A DNA stretch of 64,000 nucleotides, taken from positions 124,001 through 188,000 of the forward strand of contig JABSRZ010000009.1 in assembly GCA_013214705.1 (NCBI GenBank). Reading direction: 5' to 3'. Positions within the stretch are counted from its first letter, which is position 1. The number at the start of each line of letters is the position of its first letter. The notes below the pieces were generated by a model, which did no database searches, was not told where the DNA came from, and saw only the letters and a program-made list of their open reading frames with translations. Made by a program: the position numbers and the translations under genes. This stretch comes from Hyphomicrobiales bacterium (lineage in GTDB: Bacteria; Pseudomonadota; Alphaproteobacteria; Rhizobiales; OSC116). This document shows, piece by piece, positions 36,607-44,736 of this stretch.

Positions 36607-36674
36607 TTTTACAATTGTAAAATTCAAGTTCAAATTAATCAAAAACCTTGGCATAATTGGCATAATTGGCATAA
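36607..36674. promoter_or_regulatory. Divergent promoter region with palindrome and 9-bp triplet
   Basis: The 277 bases between rsmI and the PBP activator contain a perfect 16-bp palindrome TTTTACAATTGTAAAA (36607-36622) and three tandem copies of TTGGCATAA (36648-36674). The second could alter promoter spacing by copy number. A related palindrome TTACAATTGTAA recurs at 63802-63813. No definite -35/-10 pair is called, and the rest of the gap shows nothing else. Confidence 0.4.
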
Positions 36675-36780
36675 CCAGCGTTTTACGGGTAGAATTTGGG
36701 TATTTTACATTTTATATTTATGGTATCTTGAATTATATTTAGCAATTTAGCGACTAAAATGAATAGGCAAAGAGAATTAT

Positions 36781-37953
36781 ATGAAAAATTTTAGCATTTT
36801 AAGAATGGGCTTTGTGGCTGTTTTGGCTCTGGGTCTCGCTGCTTGTAGTGGCGCTCGCTTTAACGTTCAAGACACCACAACCGCAGGCCTGTTAACTGAT
36901 GATGTGCCTAACCAGCTTATACAAGATGGCAATATCCGCGTTGGCGTTGTGCTGCCATTGGGCACTAAATATGGTAAAATTGTTAAAAATGCTCTTGAGT
37001 TAGCGGTTATCGACAATAAAGGCGCCAAAATTCTGATGTTCATCGAAAATAGCAGCACCATCGGCGCCCGTAGCGCTGCACGTAAAGTTATTGCTAAAGG
37101 TGCCGAAGTTATATTAGGCCCTATCACCAGCACCGCAGTGCGTAATGTAGGTGTCGAAGCCAGAGCCGCAGGCATTCCGGTTATTGCCTTTTCACAAGAT
37201 GTTAAAGTGGCTGGCAATGGGATTTATTTACAGAGCTTCTTGCGTGAAAAAGAAATTCAAAAAGTTGTCGCCTTTGCCGCAAGCCGTGGCTTAAAGCGGT
37301 TTGCCTCTCTAACCCCAAAAAGTGGCTTTGGCCAAGTGGTTGCCGCCGCATTTCAACAAGCTGCCAGCCAATATGGCTCGCTAGTCGCCGCTGGCACCTA
37401 TACGCCGCTTAAATCTGCTGCGTCTAAAACCTTGTTTATTAATGACATTAAAAACTTTGCCGCTCAGGCCAAATCGGCCAATGCCGATGCCATCTTGTTG
37501 CCAGAAGGGCCGAGCAAAAATAAAAACATCATTAAAGTTATGGAATCCGTTGGCTTTAAAACTTCGGGCATTAAATTCTTGGGCACCAGCTTGTGGAACA
37601 AAACTGACACCAATGCCATACCGCAATTAGCCGGTAGCTGGTTTGCCACTGCCAATGCCACCAAGTTAAATAGGTTTAACTCACGCTATGCATCTCTATT
37701 TGGTGCGACCCCGTCGACCGAGCGGGCAGCTTTGGCCTATGATGCCTTAAGCTTAGTGGCAACACTTGGCCGCTTGGGCGCTGCTGGCAACCGTTTCAGC
37801 CCCGAGGCAATAGCCCGTGCGGGCGGTTTTGGCGGCGTGCTTGGCCATTACAGCTATAATTATGGCGGCGTATCCAACTACAGCCTAAACGTCATGCAAG
37901 TGGGCGGCAGCGGTTTCAAAACCGTCAGCAGCGGCGATGTTGCCGGTAATTAA
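36781..37953 (+). CDS. Lipoprotein penicillin-binding protein activator (LppC/LpoA-like)
   Basis: A 390-residue secreted protein with a lipoprotein signal (VLALGLAAC at the N-terminus, lipid-modified Cys near residue 22). A periplasmic-binding-protein-like LppC domain follows (INVGVVLPLGT-type start near 55, then EVILGPITSTAVRNVG). In E. coli LpoA activates PBP1a in peptidoglycan synthesis. The alphaproteobacterial form is shorter than LpoA and lacks its N-terminal repeat domain. Lnt, encoded in the window, would complete its lipid anchor. Confidence 0.88.
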   Translation: MKNFSILRMGFVAVLALGLAACSGARFNVQDTTTAGLLTDDVPNQLIQDGNIRVGVVLPLGTKYGKIVKNALELAVIDNKGAKILMFIENSSTIGARSAARKVIAKGAEVILGPITSTAVRNVGVEARAAGIPVIAFSQDVKVAGNGIYLQSFLREKEIQKVVAFAASRGLKRFASLTPKSGFGQVVAAAFQQAASQYGSLVAAGTYTPLKSAASKTLFINDIKNFAAQAKSANADAILLPEGPSKNKNIIKVMESVGFKTSGIKFLGTSLWNKTDTNAIPQLAGSWFATANATKLNRFNSRYASLFGATPSTERAALAYDALSLVATLGRLGAAGNRFSPEAIARAGGFGGVLGHYSYNYGGVSNYSLNVMQVGGSGFKTVSSGDVAGN

Positions 37954-37977
37954 AAATACCAACTTAGCGTGGAAAAA

Positions 37978-38070
37978 AGGGCGAGCCAACTTGTTGGCGA
38001 ACTTGCCGATTGAGGCCGCCCGTTAGGGCGTAGCAAGCTTTCGGAGAAAGCGCACGCAGTGCTAAGCGAA
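37978..38070 (+). repeat. Palindromic repeat module A, copy 3
   Basis: Hairpin 1 is GCCAAC-TT-GTTGGC (37985-37998). Hairpin 2 is GCCC-GTTA-GGGC (38018-38029). Hairpin 3 is GCTTTC-GGA-GAAAGC (38037-38051), followed by the shared GCACGCAGTG tail. It begins 25 bases after the PBP activator stop, in the same direction, so its hairpins probably lie in that mRNA's 3' end. Confidence 0.9.
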
Positions 38071-38073
38071 AAA

Positions 38074-38160
38074 CGCGAGCCAATTTATTGGCGAACTTGG
38101 CCATTGAGGCCCGCCCGTTAGGGCGTAGCTAGAGAGCGGAGCGAACGCACGCAGTGCCAC
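38074..38160 (+). repeat. Palindromic repeat module A, copy 4 (tandem with copy 3)
   Basis: Hairpin 1 is GCCAAT-TT-ATTGGC (38079-38092). The linker pairs as GGCC-ATTGA-GGCC (38099-38111). Hairpin 2 is GCCC-GTTA-GGGC (38113-38124). The region of hairpin 3 (38131-38146) pairs only imperfectly around the GGA, and then GCACGCAGTG. It lies in direct tandem with copy 3. Confidence 0.88.
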
Positions 38161-38185
38161 TAGCCCGCCGATAGGTGGGCGTAAA

Positions 38186-38500
38186 AATGCAAACTTCCAG
38201 AGCTCAGGCAGGAGCGCCACCCATGAGATTGCTGAAAAGTTGTGATGTTGAAATTTTGCGCTGGAGTTTCAACTTATGAGCCAACCTTTGAGGCTGTAAA
38301 GACACAACCAGTTAGCACTCCTGCCGACTTTACGGGTACTCCCATTTATACGTTCGGCTTAAGCCTCACTGTTAGCACTTGCGTGCGAATCCACACACTG
38401 GCGTGTGCGTCTTCTAGCCTCCGCGCGTTGGCCACATATTTTGCCTTGCGGCTTCTGGGCGCACTCGCGGAATCGCAGGGATTCTTGGGGGCAGACTGAA
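38186..38500 (+). repeat. B fragment joined head-to-head to a full B-C copy
   Basis: 38186-38220 is an inverted fragment of module B (TGCAAACTTCCAGAGCT, then CAGGCAGGAGCGCCA). At the following CCC begins a full copy of B in the other orientation (38221-38362, CATGAGATTGCTGAAAAG to CCCATTTATACGTTC). Module C follows (38371-38497, ending GGGATTCTTGGGGGCAGA). The whole 37954-38512 gap is therefore repeat DNA. The copy ends about a dozen bases from the hemW stop. Confidence 0.85.
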
Positions 38501-38512
38501 GCTCCGAATTTG

Positions 38513-39685
38513 TTAACTAAGTAATTTGCCGATGATATAATCGGTCAGGCGTAAGCCTTCTTCGGTGGTGGTTATGCGGGCGAGTTTTTCATCATGTACC
38601 AACAATTCGGCTTCTACCATGTCGGCAATATTTTGCGCACTAAGTGCCACCCCTGCCAGATATTTATAACGCTCAAGGCTCACACCTTCGCGTAGGCGCA
38701 AACACATTAGCAAATATTCTGTGGCTTGCGCGCTTTGGCTTAAGGTTTCTACATCGGCAAAGGCATGGCCTTGTGCCTCCACCAGTTCTAGCCATTTTTC
38801 TGGTTGGCGGTGGTCCATACGGGCGTAACGCAGGTTTTGATTGTCAGATTTTAACCGGCTGTGCGCCCCCGCACCGATGGCAGCATATTCTTCATAGCGC
38901 CAGTAAATCAAATTATGTCGGCATTCTTCGCCGGCTTTGGCATAATTAGATATTTCATAATTATATAGGCCATATTGGGCGCAAATCTCTTCGGTCGCGT
39001 CATATAATTTTCGCGCATGGTCATCATCTGGCATGTTTATTTTGCCCATTTTATACAGGTCGGCAAAGCGTGTGCCGCTTTCAATGGTCAGTTGATAAAG
39101 TGACAAATGATCGGTGCCCAATTCAATGGCTTGCTTTAATTCATCTTGCCATTGCGCCAATGTTTGTTGAGGCCGTGCATATATCAAATCAAACGATATC
39201 CGCTCAAATATACCTTGTGCAAGTTTAATGGCCGCTTTGGCTTCTTCAATCGTGTGCATCCGGCCTAATTTGCGCAAATCAACATCATTCATCGCCTGCA
39301 CACCAATAGATATACGGTTGACCCCGGCCAATTTATAGGCGGCAAAATTTTGGCTATCTATCGAGGTCGGGTTGGCTTCAAGGCTAATTTCCACATCGGG
39401 CTTATAACCCCATAAACCGTCTATTTTGTCGATAATCGCGGCCACAGCTTGGCCAGACATTAGCGAAGGAGTGCCGCCGCCAAAAAATACCGATGATACC
39501 TTACGGTTGGGGGCTAAATTATGCATATAATCTAGTTCTTTTAAATAGGCTTTGACAAAGCGAGGCTCATCTATACCAGCGCGGCGCACATGCGAGTTAA
39601 AATCGCAATAGGGGCATTTGGCGGCGCAAAACGGCCAATGCACATAAATGCCAAAATCTTCTTGTTGTGGGTTGGATATAAGCAT
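38513..39685 (-). CDS. hemW: Haem chaperone HemW (radical SAM)
   Basis: HemW resembles coproporphyrinogen III dehydrogenase but lacks its extra ligands, and is believed to deliver haem to respiratory enzymes. The 390-residue protein begins with GIYVHWPFCAAKCPYCDFNSH, the CxxxCxxC radical-SAM motif, then FFGGGTPSLM near residue 68. The C-terminal HemN domain is present. Its ATG overlaps the rdgB stop as TAATG. Confidence 0.94.
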   Translation of the reverse strand: MLISNPQQEDFGIYVHWPFCAAKCPYCDFNSHVRRAGIDEPRFVKAYLKELDYMHNLAPNRKVSSVFFGGGTPSLMSGQAVAAIIDKIDGLWGYKPDVEISLEANPTSIDSQNFAAYKLAGVNRISIGVQAMNDVDLRKLGRMHTIEEAKAAIKLAQGIFERISFDLIYARPQQTLAQWQDELKQAIELGTDHLSLYQLTIESGTRFADLYKMGKINMPDDDHARKLYDATEEICAQYGLYNYEISNYAKAGEECRHNLIYWRYEEYAAIGAGAHSRLKSDNQNLRYARMDHRQPEKWLELVEAQGHAFADVETLSQSAQATEYLLMCLRLREGVSLERYKYLAGVALSAQNIADMVEAELLVHDEKLARITTTEEGLRLTDYIIGKLLS

Positions 39686-40311
39686 TATGCCGCTTTAAAG
39701 CAGGCATTGACCAGCTGTTTAAACGCATCAGCCCGGTGAGATATTTTTTGCTTTTCACAGCCATCCATTTCGGCAAATGTGCGGTCGTGGCCTTTGGCTC
39801 TAAATATCGGGTCATAACCAAAGCCATTATTGCCTTTTGGCGGCCAAATGCTAGTGCCATCTACGCGGCCTTCAAAGGTTTCCACATGGCCATCTGGCCA
39901 AGCTAAAGTTAGCGCGCAAATAAACGCTGCGGCGCGTTCATCATCTTCTTGCGCATCTTTATCTTGTAATTTACATTCAACCATTTGCATGGCCAAGGCA
40001 AAATCTTTATGGTCACCTGCCCAGCGGGCGCTGAATATACCGGGGTCACCATTTAACGCCTCTACACTATAGCCGCTGTCATCTGCCAAACATGGCAAGC
40101 CGGAGGCTTTAGCAGCGGTTAGGGCTTTTAATTCGGCGTTTTCGGCAAATGTTTCGCCAGTTTCTTCCGGCTCTTCGAGGTTAAGTTCGGCGGCCGATTT
40201 GGCAACGATGCCAAACGGTTCAAGCAAGGCATTAATTTCACGAACCTTGCCCTTGTTATGGCTGGCAACAATAATGGTTTTATCGGTAAATTTACGGAAT
40301 GATTTGGGCAT
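39685..40311 (-). CDS. rdgB: RdgB/HAM1 non-canonical purine NTP pyrophosphatase
   Basis: RdgB removes dITP and XTP from the nucleotide pool. The 208-residue protein has [14 protein letters not shown] near residue 13, the active-site [18 protein letters not shown] near 70, and SHRADAF at the end. The ATG at 40311 is preferred to a TTG at 40320. It is coupled to hemW. The neighbours rph and hrcA, often upstream in this group, are absent. Confidence 0.96.
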   Translation of the reverse strand: MPKSFRKFTDKTIIVASHNKGKVREINALLEPFGIVAKSAAELNLEEPEETGETFAENAELKALTAAKASGLPCLADDSGYSVEALNGDPGIFSARWAGDHKDFALAMQMVECKLQDKDAQEDDERAAAFICALTLAWPDGHVETFEGRVDGTSIWPPKGNNGFGYDPIFRAKGHDRTFAEMDGCEKQKISHRADAFKQLVNACFKAA

Positions 40312-40540
40312 GACGAACAACTTTTACAACTGATACTGATCTTATTGTAATACAGATATTTTAAAAATATATAAACAATTTTAATTATATTGTCACCAGC
40401 TCAAAAACATCAATTCATGGTTTTTTTGAGAATCTACATAATCGACCTTTTAGAGCAAACATAATATTGACATAATCTTAATCGATATTAACCACGTGGA
40501 TTAAGAAAAATTACATTAATAATTTTTTATGGAGAAAAAT

Positions 40541-41167
40541 ATGCCAGATATTAACAACATACCCAATAAAATGATTACCGAACACCAGAATTGGCACAAT
40601 TTTCCGGGCAAGCCTAACCGAGGCGGTCGTATTATCGACCCATGGTCGAACAATCGACCAGAGCCAGCACCGGGTTCTGGCGAAGAATTTTTGATTTGGC
40701 ATGAAGGATTTATAGAAAGGTTTAACAATTGGGTGGTTAAACAACCAGCAAATGAACAACCAAAAGCCTCATCGATTAAACCTTGGGTGGAAGTACCAAT
40801 TGGTTTCAAAATGGGCATGGTAGGTTGGAACTCATCAACTGCCGCAGATGCCCTACGCTTGGCCGATATGAAGAATTTTTCAAGTCTTGATGAACTAGGA
40901 AGATTTCTAGAAAGCGGCATACATGGCTGGTTACATTTTGCCGCAGCTTCTATGTTTAGTGAACCAGTGTTAATGTCCTTTGCCGGTCCAAGGAGTACCT
41001 ATTTTTGGCAATTACATGGGTTAATAGATTATTGGCGTCAACAATGGGTTAATCACGCAGAAAGTCTGCAACCGGTAGATGCGAGCGCTATGATAGCAAA
41101 TGTAGAAATGCCAATGGTGTTGACGGCGAAAGAAATAAAAATAATCGAAGCTATCAGAGCCATTTAA
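40541..41167 (+). CDS. Small tyrosinase-like (di-copper centre) protein
   Basis: The 208-residue protein is not a standard family member, but it keeps pieces of both copper sites of tyrosinases. EEFLIWHEGFIERFNNW (residues 48-64, His 54) resembles the third-His segment of CuA. SGIHGWLHFAA and YFWQLHGLIDYW resemble the HxxxH and closing His of CuB. The usual second CuA His eight residues before His 54 is missing; His 15 and His 19 are possible substitutes. No signal peptide is seen. ATG 40541 has GGAG six bases upstream. The substrate is unknown. Confidence 0.6.
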   Translation: MPDINNIPNKMITEHQNWHNFPGKPNRGGRIIDPWSNNRPEPAPGSGEEFLIWHEGFIERFNNWVVKQPANEQPKASSIKPWVEVPIGFKMGMVGWNSSTAADALRLADMKNFSSLDELGRFLESGIHGWLHFAAASMFSEPVLMSFAGPRSTYFWQLHGLIDYWRQQWVNHAESLQPVDASAMIANVEMPMVLTAKEIKIIEAIRAI

Positions 41168-41191
41168 ATAATGGCGAGAATCTGTCTTGAT

Positions 41192-41265
41192 CTCAAAGCC
41201 ATGGAGGTGGCTGCTAACCGCAAATTAGGAATTTGTAGCCACCTGCAATATAGCCTTGGTTTGAG
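41192..41265. terminator. Nested inverted repeat between convergent genes
   Basis: AGGTGGCT (41205-41212) and AGCCACCT (41237-41244) form a perfect 8-bp stem. Inside it CAAATT/AATTTG pair around AGG, and outside it CTCAAA/TTTGAG (41192-41197, 41260-41265) extend the fold. It lies between the convergent tyrosinase-like and ABC-F genes and can act as a bidirectional terminator, though U-tracts are poor. Confidence 0.5.
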
Positions 41266-41309
41266 CCGACAAATTGTGGCCAACAGGTTGGGTTAAAAAC
41301 TGGTCTCGA

Positions 41310-43052
41310 TCAGACATTTAACCCTGCATAAATCTTGCTAATTTCAGCTTGCCACTGTTTTTGCAGCGCAGGTTTTTGGTGCTTTGGCTTGCGAGCCAAA
41401 TCAGATTCTAACAAAGTTTCTAATTCTAGCACGCGTTCTAATAATGAATCTTCATCATTAACCAATTGCTCTTCTGCTATTTGTTCTGCCGCCGTGTTAA
41501 GTGCGCTCACTATAGGCGCATCGCCTTTAAGGCTGTTATAAAACACCCCCGCATCATCTATTTCCACCAGCTTATCACGCTCAATCATAAAAAACCGGTT
41601 GCCAACAATGTTGCAAAATTTTCTATCATGGCCGATGATTAACAAAGTCGCGCCAGATGAGGTGAGTTGCTTAATCAGCTCCTCACGCCCATAAAGGTCA
41701 ATATGGTTGGTCGGCTCATCCAATATAATAAAATTTGGCTGTTGCAAATTCAATTTGGTAAACAATATCCGGGCTTTTTCACCACCAGATAATATTGATA
41801 TTTTTTTGTCCATCTCGTCATAACCAAACCCGGCTTGCAATATGGCGCGTTGAATGGTCAAGTCTGGCAGGTCGAACAAATCATTCAAAAAGTTGAATAT
41901 GGTTTTTGAGCCATCTAATTGTTCTTGTTCTTGGTCATAATAACCCAGCGAAACTTGGGGGTTAAAGCGCATGTCAACCACATTATCTTGGCCAAACCCT
42001 TGCCCAAATTTAGCAACAAGATTTTTCACAAAGGTCGATTTGCCGACCCCATTGGCGCCAAATAATATAATCCGGTCGCCATTGTTAATGTAAAACCCAT
42101 CGATTTTATACAGGTTGCGCGCGCCATCCAAAGTTTTCACTTGGTAATTTTGCACTTCAAGCAGGGTTTTGACCCGCAGTTTGTCGGTTTTTACATCTAA
42201 TTTATACTTGTTTTTGTTAAAGGTTTCAGTTTTGGCATCATCCAATTTGACTATTTTTTTTTCGATAGATTTTGCCTTGCGGGCAAATTTTTCATTATCA
42301 TGTTCGCGCCCCCAAATGGCTAAACGCTTGGCAGTGGCGCTTAAGCGGTCTATTTCTTTTTCTTCTAACGCCCGTTGTTTTTTTAAATTATCTTCAAACG
42401 CCAAAAACTCAACCCGCGCGGCGCTGTAGGCCAAACCATATTGGTAGGCTTTACCATCTTTGATAAAAATAGTTTTATTAGTAATTTTATCCAGCAGCTC
42501 GACATCATGTGATATAATCAAGAATGCATTTTTATAATGGTCGATAAAAAATTCTTCAAGTTTAACAATGGCTTCAACGTCCAAATGGTTAGATGGTTCA
42601 TCCATTAACAATAGATCTGGCTCGTTAATCATCGCCCGCGCCATCAGCACCAAATTCACTTGGCCGCCGGATATCTCATTAATATTCTTGCCAAAATCGA
42701 CCTCGGCAAAACCCATATCTTTTAAAATTATATCGACCAAATAGGCGCTGTCATCGCGCAGTTCTGCGGGCAATTGCGCCAATATAATGTCGTATATATT
42801 CTGTTCGGCTAACTCAGTAGGCACAAATTGGTCAACGACCGACATAACCATGCGGTTGTTGTTGATAATTTCACCACTCGAAATGTCCAATGTTTTGGAT
42901 AATATTTTCAGCAAGGTAGATTTGCCGCAACCATTTGTGCCCACCAACCCAACCCGGTCGTTAGCGCCGATATGCAGGGTTAAGTCGTTAAACATTTTTT
43001 CGTGGCCATAGCCAAAATCTATATTTTGGGCGGCAAGTAAAGGCTTACTCAT
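41310..43052 (-). CDS. ABC-F family ATPase
   Basis: A 580-residue soluble protein with two ATP-binding cassettes and no membrane segments. Cassette 1 has GTNGCGKSTLLKIL and the signature ISGGQVNLVLMARAM with LLMDEPSNHLD. Cassette 2 has GANGVGKSTFVKNL, LSGGEKARILF and ILDEPTNHID. A helical linker (about 220-290) joins them, and the C-terminal tail is short and coiled. ABC-F proteins act on the ribosome in translation control or antibiotic protection. The subfamily cannot be fixed here. Confidence 0.92.
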   Translation of the reverse strand: MSKPLLAAQNIDFGYGHEKMFNDLTLHIGANDRVGLVGTNGCGKSTLLKILSKTLDISSGEIINNNRMVMSVVDQFVPTELAEQNIYDIILAQLPAELRDDSAYLVDIILKDMGFAEVDFGKNINEISGGQVNLVLMARAMINEPDLLLMDEPSNHLDVEAIVKLEEFFIDHYKNAFLIISHDVELLDKITNKTIFIKDGKAYQYGLAYSAARVEFLAFEDNLKKQRALEEKEIDRLSATAKRLAIWGREHDNEKFARKAKSIEKKIVKLDDAKTETFNKNKYKLDVKTDKLRVKTLLEVQNYQVKTLDGARNLYKIDGFYINNGDRIILFGANGVGKSTFVKNLVAKFGQGFGQDNVVDMRFNPQVSLGYYDQEQEQLDGSKTIFNFLNDLFDLPDLTIQRAILQAGFGYDEMDKKISILSGGEKARILFTKLNLQQPNFIILDEPTNHIDLYGREELIKQLTSSGATLLIIGHDRKFCNIVGNRFFMIERDKLVEIDDAGVFYNSLKGDAPIVSALNTAAEQIAEEQLVNDEDSLLERVLELETLLESDLARKPKHQKPALQKQWQAEISKIYAGLNV

Positions 43053-43342
43053 TTATTTTGCTTCTTTTTAATTATTTTGCCAGTATCAAATTCTTCATCA
43101 TATTCAACTTCATCTTGGCGGTTATATCTAATAAAATGGCCGTGTTTTTGATTATTTTCAAAATGCCCTATTTGCCAAAGCTGCCCTGTTTCGCGGTAAA
43201 ATGTCCATTTTCCGCACATTTTTTCGTCTATAAAGTCGCCAAACGCTTTCAACTCGCCGGTCTTAAAAAAATAGGTAAGCCTATCACCTGATAATTTATA
43301 AACATCTTGCCCATTGGCATATTTTCTCTTTTCCAGCATCAT
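43049..43342 (-). CDS. Small MORN-repeat protein
   Basis: A 97-residue protein with tandem MORN_2-like units: FFKTGELKAFGDFIDEKMCG, FYRETGQLWQIGHFENNQKHG and HFIRYNRQDEVEYDEEFDTG. Such repeats occur in YwqK-type antitoxin-like and scaffold proteins. No toxin gene is visible beside it. Its stop overlaps the ABC-F start as ATGA, so the two are probably translated together. Starts at 43342 or 43339 both follow a GGGGA. Confidence 0.75.
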   Translation of the reverse strand: MMLEKRKYANGQDVYKLSGDRLTYFFKTGELKAFGDFIDEKMCGKWTFYRETGQLWQIGHFENNQKHGHFIRYNRQDEVEYDEEFDTGKIIKKKQNK

Positions 43343-43459
43343 ATTTCCCCACAATTGTCAGCAATGATTGCAATTCCCAATTTTTTCCTCAGTTTTTAAT
43401 AATGCTGTTAATTCCATTAGATTTCCGTATGTTTTAGATAATCAACAAATGAGCCAAAA

Positions 43460-43780
43460 ATGCAATATGAAAAAGACCTAATATCACCACATAAAGACCT
43501 GTTCCTGACTGCACAGGCTTATTTAATGTCATTTGATGGCATGGTGGAAACCAAAAAACCACGCATAACCACCTATTCAAATGCGAATGGAGGTATTTGC
43601 CACCTGCGCACCATGCCCCACGGCATAGATTTTGGTTTTTTGAAAGGCGCTAAAATGCAAGATGATTTGGGCAAATTAACCGGCAATGGAAAGGTCATGC
43701 GGGTTTTACCCATGATCGAATTCGACAAACAAATGGCAGATTATTATTTGCATCAAGCCATTGAATTAATTGCAAAATAA
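43460..43780 (+). CDS. DUF1801-family protein
   Basis: A 106-residue protein whose core (GGICHLRTMPHGIDFGFLKG, then RVLPMIEF and the final helix) fits the DUF1801 family, which has a frataxin-like fold. Family members are mostly uncharacterised. It is convergent with fabI. No metal ligands are convincing. Confidence 0.65.
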   Translation: MQYEKDLISPHKDLFLTAQAYLMSFDGMVETKKPRITTYSNANGGICHLRTMPHGIDFGFLKGAKMQDDLGKLTGNGKVMRVLPMIEFDKQMADYYLHQAIELIAK

Positions 43781-43890
43781 TTAGCGTTTTGCGTATATCT
43801 GGGGCTAATTCGCTTTGTCGATGCTGGGTTCGCAGCCAGGCTGTCATCGGCGCGATGCGCAACATTCGGCCTAATTTCAAACAGGTTTAT

Positions 43891-44682
43891 TTAATCCATT
43901 TTATCGGGGTGCGGCGTCGAGGTGATGTTATAACCAGCATCAACAAAATGCACATCACCAGTGATGCCAGATGATAGGTCAGACAGCATATATAACGCAC
44001 TGCCCCCAACATCTTCGAGCGAAACCACCCGCTCTAACGGCGCATGTTTTTGCTGAAATTTAAACATTTCGCGTGCGCCAGTTATGCCATTGCCAGCCAA
44101 AGTGCGCATCGGCCCGGGGGACAGCGCATTGACACGGATGTTTTCAGGCCCAAAATCGACCGCTAAATAACGCACACTGGCTTCGAGCGCGGCTTTGGCC
44201 ACACCCATCACATTATAATTTGGCATCACCCGGGTCGAGCCGCCATAAGTCAGCGTAATCATGCTGCCACCGTCAGTCATCAACGCGGCGGCACGTTTAG
44301 CGGCTTCGGTAAATGAAAACGCGCTGATAATCATCGTGCGGGTAAAATTATCGCGGCTGGTATTGGCATATTGGCCGTCTAGCTCGTCTTTGTCGCTAAA
44401 CCCAATGGCATGCACCAAAAAGTCTATCTTGCCCCATTTTTCCTTCAACACTGCAAATACATTGTCGACCGAGGCAATGTCTTCGACATCACAATCGATA
44501 AATATTTCAGACCCTATGCCTGCGCCGAGTTTTTTAACCCGGTCACCAAAGCCGTCACCTTGGTAGGTAAAAGCAATTTCAGCGCCATGTGCGGCCAGCT
44601 TGGTGGCAATGCCCCACGCGATAGAGCGGTTGTTGGCAACCCCCATAATCAAGCCGCGCTTGCCTTGCATCAGTCCGTCCAT
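43891..44682 (-). CDS. fabI: Enoyl-[acyl-carrier-protein] reductase FabI
   Basis: FabI reduces trans-2-enoyl-ACP with NADH in the last step of each elongation round. The 263-residue SDR protein has GLIMGVANNRSIAWGIA at the N-terminus, SAFSFTEAAKRAA and the YNVMGVAKAALEA motif with Tyr and Lys six residues apart. The ATG at 44682 is chosen because GGAG lies six bases upstream; the longer frame lacks one. It ends the fabA-fabB-fabI run. Confidence 0.96.
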   Translation of the reverse strand: MDGLMQGKRGLIMGVANNRSIAWGIATKLAAHGAEIAFTYQGDGFGDRVKKLGAGIGSEIFIDCDVEDIASVDNVFAVLKEKWGKIDFLVHAIGFSDKDELDGQYANTSRDNFTRTMIISAFSFTEAAKRAAALMTDGGSMITLTYGGSTRVMPNYNVMGVAKAALEASVRYLAVDFGPENIRVNALSPGPMRTLAGNGITGAREMFKFQQKHAPLERVVSLEDVGGSALYMLSDLSSGITGDVHFVDAGYNITSTPHPDKMD

Positions 44683-44736
44683 TTTTATCTCCATTAATTT
44701 TCGTAAATGATTATTGGCAAATGAGTGCAATAAAAG

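Noticed and set aside
37978-38160. CRISPR array
   Set aside because: Only two tandem units of unequal length, no regular spacers, and no cas genes anywhere in the window.
38242-38499. 85-residue protein in the B-C repeat before hemW
   Set aside because: The frame is broken in the other copies and there is no ribosome-binding site; it is best read as repeat DNA.
40467-40491. Sigma-70 promoter of the tyrosinase-like gene (TTGACA ... TATTAA)
   Set aside because: The spacer is only 13 bases, too short for a normal promoter.
43049-43342. Antitoxin of a toxin-antitoxin pair (MORN/YwqK-like)
   Set aside because: No toxin-like gene is adjacent; the coupled neighbour is a full ABC-F ATPase.
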